Source: Gibbula magus | Lineage: Eukaryota; Mollusca; Gastropoda; Trochida; Trochidae | Direction of reading: 5' to 3' | DNA: 64,000 nucleotides | Assembly (NCBI GenBank): GCA_936450465.1 | Contig: OW388304.1 | Span: 8,314,700 to 8,378,699 of the forward strand | Part shown: piece by piece, positions 59,700 through 64,000 of the stretch | How the letters are laid out: every line of letters starts with the position of its first letter | Position numbering within the stretch: the stretch's first letter is position 1 | Position numbers and translations under genes: made by a program | The notes under the pieces: generated by a model | Told to the model about the DNA's origin: nothing | Databases searched by the model: none | Seen by the model: only the letters and a program-made list of their open reading frames with translations

Positions 59700-59850
59700 C
59701 TGTAAAGTAGGTCACTTCACTTAGCGACAGGTAACGACATTTGATGACAAGTGCGTGCTTGATGACTTCTTAGCGCTAAACTTGTTCCTTGAATTTACAT
59801 TTTATGTGTTTTGAGTCCAAAACGGCACATTTGGTGGGGGAATCGGTATC
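59700..59850 (-). other. Putative non-coding first exon of the LOXHD1-like gene (5' limit unknown)
   Basis: ACAG at 59703-59700 is followed on the minus strand by GTGAGT, a strong donor and the best one seen upstream of coding exon 1. Sequence just before it has a stop in the frame that would enter exon 1, consistent with 5' UTR. The outer limit is a guess. The same ACAG could be read as a weak acceptor. Confidence 0.35.
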
Positions 59851-60685
59851 CTATAATCCCTAACACTCACACACGTGCAGCGATGCTAAATTTACTTTTG
59901 TTTATCCCGTTGCCACAAACGCTAACCCGCATGCGTGCGCGGATTTCTGTTAAAATACGGACTTAACCGGGCCGTGCCGGGTATAACGGTGGATTTATAG
60001 CTGACACGACATTTAACTGTCTGTGAATGAATTAAAACGTTAACACTCAGTTTTAGATTAAAAGTTAAATAACACATTAGTACATATATTATTCCTGATT
60101 TCCTGGGTTGCATTTGATTCTATTTTGAGAGGTAAAATAGGTGGTTGCAACGCGTGTCCTTTTTTTAGGTCACAAATCATTATTTCCCCCACAACACTTA
60201 CAGCCCAACATATATACTCTGTTGATTTAAAATTGATATATGGTTTTGTGAGATAAAACATGTTTTATTTTTGTATCGTATATAGAATTATCTTTACCGT
60301 TTTAAAATTCCTCATGGCTCATAATGTCTTATTTCGATGCTCATATACACTGTAGTTGGAATTTTATTCTTTTCTGTCGAATATGCTTATAAAAATAGCT
60401 TATAAAGTTAGATGGTTATATAAACAGAAAATGTCATAATAAAGCATTATACCTTCTACAAATACTCTAATTAAAACAATCTCCACTGTTGAATGGAGTG
60501 AGAGTTCTACATTCAATAAAATCAGCAAATATTCCAAACTGATTCTTTTCACTTGTTGATTGATTTTCCAATTCGTTTCGACTGTACACTCCAGCTCATA
60601 TCTTAAATGATAGAGAAATACCCTGCAACGTGAAGCAGTTGATTACTGTCACGTAGACAGGTGCGTGAAGAGATACCGGTGTTAC

Positions 60686-60760
60686 CTCTAAGATCAAAGG
60701 CGCCGGTCCGCAGATATAAACCCACCGATAACTAGACCTGTGAGGAGCGGTCCATTATAT
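60686..60760 (-). promoter_or_regulatory. Possible core promoter upstream of the LOXHD1-like gene
   Basis: On the minus strand a TATATAA (about 60757-60751) is followed after 30-40 bp by locally GC-richer sequence and a donor-like GAG-GTAACA near 60687. The plus strand also has an AGATATAAAC at about 60711, so orientation is not certain. Position alone suggests a link to the LOXHD1-like gene. Confidence 0.2.
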
Positions 60761-61771
60761 AGTTACACCGGCTGTTCTGTTTCCTATCGATTTTTACTCA
60801 TTGATCCCTTCAGTATCGATTAGGGGTCTACGTATATTATTTTGTTTCAGAGATTCAGTCATCATTTTGACCTAAACAATTAGTGTCGCTAGAGGTTTAT
60901 TTGTTGTTAAAGTCAACCTGCGTTATCGGCTGAGGTTGCGACTTCACCTGCGCATAAAATGAACATAATAGTTGGCGCATATTCTGCATCTTGTATCTTC
61001 CATGATCTCTGTTACAATTCGTTAATATAGAGCGAAAGGTTTCAAAACAACATCCATCCCGGGCGTGTTCTTGTGTGACGTGTATAATAATCTGTTTAGT
61101 AGTTTTATTGGTAGATAAAACAATGTGATATTTTGCAGTGCGGTGTTGCTTCATTTATTTTACGTAAGGAAATAATATGTTTAACATTGTAATACAAAAT
61201 AATGCATGTGTTCCCTGTTCAAAACATTGTTTTAAAATTTCTGGTAAATAACATGTCATAATACATATCAATAATATCAATGGTTCATATTGTAAAACAG
61301 TGTTAAAGGAAATATCATTTGACATGAAAAACTGCATGCTGATAATGTGATACGTGATACTTATTTTTGTAACAGCTTTTAAAGTACACGATTGATTCAA
61401 AATGCCCTTTTTAAATAATTAAAACACTTATAAACATATCATTTATGAAAACAGAATAAAAAAATGTTCAGGTTGAAAATCTAATACTATACAGATGAAG
61501 TATGCACCTGCCATGAATATTGCATTGTATTGTTAATGTATTCAGATTATGTAATTAATATGTTGATCTGTAAATGATTCTGAACATTTTACCTTTTGAC
61601 AGGCAATGCATAAAGATTATCTTTTAAATATTCGTTTTCTCCTGAAAAAAGCATTGCAATCATCATTATTTCCCTATTTATTAATTTCCATATACATAGG
61701 GCCTACCATTCAATACATAGAGCACTGAAGGTTTCTTTTTGTCGTTAGTATTTGACATACGAAAAAACATA

Positions 61772-62794
61772 GGGGAGACCGGGGCAGGTTCGTCCCCTTT
61801 TCACCAAAATAAATGTAATGGGTTGGCTACATGACATATCCTTGCGCTTGTTTGTACACGTATTGAGAGACATCTTAACTGTCTTGTAGTAATTGTTCAC
61901 AATGGCTAATATTATAACTTTTCCCCATAACTATGCTTTCTTGACACTGGGGTTGAAAGACGAACTTACCCCGTCTCGGGGCAGGTTCGGCTACCCCCAG
62001 GGGCAGGTTTGGCCAAAACGGGGCATGTTCGGCCCTAATCAGTTAAAATAGAGGCAACAGCTGACTATTTAATATAGATTATTCTCATATATTTCCGATA
62101 AAAGACGACATATCATTGCTTTGTATAGATATAGTTTATTATCATGTAGATTCAGTATTCATTTTATGAATTAAGAATTGATGTGCAGGGCCGAACGTAC
62201 CCCAAGAAAGAAACAGATCTGATTATACAATCGACTGAAATGTGAACTAATTACCGCTCCCTTCTCGTTATTAATAAATAATGTTTTAAAAAACAGTACC
62301 ATGAACAAATATGCATATTTGTTAGTCGCACAAAGGAGAACTGAGTCAAAATTCCCAATGAACATCAATCACAGTTATGATATATGTATCCAAACGTGCC
62401 CCGTCAGTAGGGGCCGAACTTGCCCCAGACCCACATGTCCCCTTTATGTTACCTCTGCGATAATACACAGCCACCATACCCACATTACATAATCATTACA
62501 TATACCCCTTGCCATGTTGGTTCACCTCCATTGAGGAACACAAACATAAGTACAGGCAATATTTGTCAAAAACAAACTGAATTGAAGGGGGGAATATTAC
62601 TCTACTAAATGAAAAACGGTTTTTCTTTCACAGATCGCAAATAACATGTGGAACCGCCACCATTTGGTTATGTGTACATGAGTTAGGTCACGTGGTTGCT
62701 TGGGAATCACCAACTGAAGTTAAAGTGACCACCTAACAAAAATTACAGAGAAAAGACGAACGTGCCCCGGGGCCGAACCTGCCCCGGTCTCCCC
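61772..62794. mobile_element. 1.02-kb inverted-repeat element with many GGGGCA-GTTCGGCC motifs, TA target
   Basis: GGGGAGACCGGGGCAGGTTC at the left matches the inverse at the right (GAACCTGCCCCGGTCTCCCC), bounded by TA on both sides (61770-61771, 62795-62796). About nine copies of a GGGGCAGGTTCGGCC-like motif occur in both orientations, near 61788, 61977, 62000, 62020, 62189, 62395, 62410 and 62757-62780. No open frame over about 65 codons, so non-autonomous. The TA target fits a Tc1/mariner-type mobiliser (inference). Confidence 0.82.
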
Positions 62795-62796
62795 TA

Positions 62797-64000
62797 CATG
62801 CATTTTACACGGCTTCCAATATTACGTGTGAAACATACCATTCTATAGCCTATATTTATGGCCACATTTTCACATATTCTTGTCTTTGAGGGGCATTTAG
62901 AAGAGGAAGACGTAAGAAAACAATATTTTATGGATAACAACTTTTTTTTATTGTGAAGATACAAACGATTTCGGAGTATTTGCTTACTACTCCACCCGGT
63001 GTCACAATAAAGAAGTGATTATCCAGAAAATCTTCTCTTCTTAAACATATTCTTGTCTCTGATAACTTATCCAACCTAGAATGTATTTAGTTCGGACGGG
63101 CAAATATATTTGTACTTTTTATTTATTTGTTCATTTCATTAAATACATGTCCAAAAGCTCGTCGATTTTTTTTTTGATTGTTATAAACCTTTTTTTCCCC
63201 GTTCAATTTTAAAAGCCAAATGAGTCCCAACTTTTCCCTTTTCGAAGTCAAAGCTGCATTTTCTCTCGTGATGTGTAAAATGCATAACGATTTATCCCTA
63301 AGGATCAGGAGTACATAAAACAAAAGGAAATACGTGTGTGGCTTAAAGATCCCCGACATTAGATTGTCTATTTTCTTTACGGTTATTACACTGTGTGACG
63401 TATACAGTCACGTTACGTTATGAATACAATTGTTCACATATATGCAATACGTAAACGCATAGTTCCCGTACCTTTGTAATAATCACACTTATTGTTTGGT
63501 TTAGCTTCCCATTTAACATAGATATTACTTGGCATGATGTCAAGAACGTCAATTGTATTCCATGGAAAAGATATGCTCAACAATACAATACCTTATTATT
63601 CTATACACACAGTACATAACATTATGTGCAGTGTTAAACATGCAATAGGTCAAAATACACCTGTACGTGTATACCGTTGAACGTAACTTGAGGTTAACCA
63701 TTCAAAGACTACACAGATCTTGTATAATATATACTATAGTATTAACAATATTATTATTAATATTATCGGTGGCCGGACTATAGCGGCTTGACTGTATACT
63801 ATATACATTGACATAGTTTGACAAAAGGCTCACCATTCATACTCAACAATGCATTTAATTATGAAAAAAAAAAATATATGAATTAAATATAGTTGGTATG
63901 TTTGGCATTAAAAAGGCACTGCTCCTGACGTTGAAATGACCCCTTACCATTCGTTGCAGTAATAGGCAGTAATTATGCATTTCAGCTCTTTCAATGCCAT
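62797..64000. other. Region without a recognised gene at the right end
   Basis: AT-rich. It contains the foldback repeat at 62925-63045; a T-rich run and a short A run near 63860 are the only other visible structure. No exon with coding character was found on either strand. Confidence 0.6.
62925..63045. repeat. Foldback repeat with arms TTTTATGGATAACAACTT, full copy
   Basis: Left arm at about 62925-62958, right arm AATAAAGAAGTGATTATCC at about 63006-63030. Same family as 9801-9955. Its loop holds TTCGGAGTATTTGCTTACTA. Confidence 0.75.

Noticed and set aside
61772..62794. CpG island or promoter from the GC-rich motifs
   Set aside because: The GC-rich stretches are discrete copies of one motif within an inverted-repeat element, not a continuous island.

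Overview
The window looks like nuclear DNA of an invertebrate animal, most likely a mollusc. It is AT-rich, its genes are split by canonical GT-AG introns, and introns and flanks are packed with short inverted-repeat elements and minisatellites. The phylum is inferred from the general look of genes and repeats, not demonstrated. There is no sign of prokaryotic organisation, a CRISPR array, or an rRNA or tRNA gene.

The main gene lies on the minus strand and covers almost the whole window. It is the 5' part of a LOXHD1-like gene (lipoxygenase homology domain-containing protein 1), a protein made of serial PLAT domains. I traced 18 coding exons from a start codon at 57386 down to 132, where the gene runs off the left edge. 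All junctions keep frame, giving 1017 codons: about 177 residues of unassigned N-terminus, six complete PLAT domains and the first half of a seventh. Every intron between two PLAT domains is phase 1. A probable non-coding first exon ends at 59700, and a TATA-like sequence lies further up near 60751.

The eleventh coding exon is separated from the tenth by a 32.8-kb intron (11592-44397). Nested in it on the plus strand is a two-coding-exon gene (19323-21477 and 22656-22756) for a secreted, glycosylated coiled-coil protein of about 751 residues. Its compact C-terminal four-cysteine domain is one I cannot name. It has its own promoter-like region near 18740-18850 and a poly(A) signal at 23037.

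The same intron holds a 4.1-kb minisatellite (38411-42466, 46-bp unit, with higher-order 630-, 906- and 361-bp periodicities), a 41-bp array (34335-34993), a 64-66-bp array (31175-31550) and a 10-bp array (28851-28980). Two families of TTAA-flanked miniature inverted-repeat elements are scattered through the window. One copy sits inside a second repeat whose uninterrupted relative is also present, so filled and empty sites can be compared directly. A 1.02-kb TA-flanked element with many copies of a G-rich motif lies at 61772-62794, upstream of the LOXHD1-like gene.

Nothing suggests that the two genes work in one pathway; their relation is positional. The large open frames at 38.2-42.5 kb are by-products of the minisatellite and are not annotated as genes.
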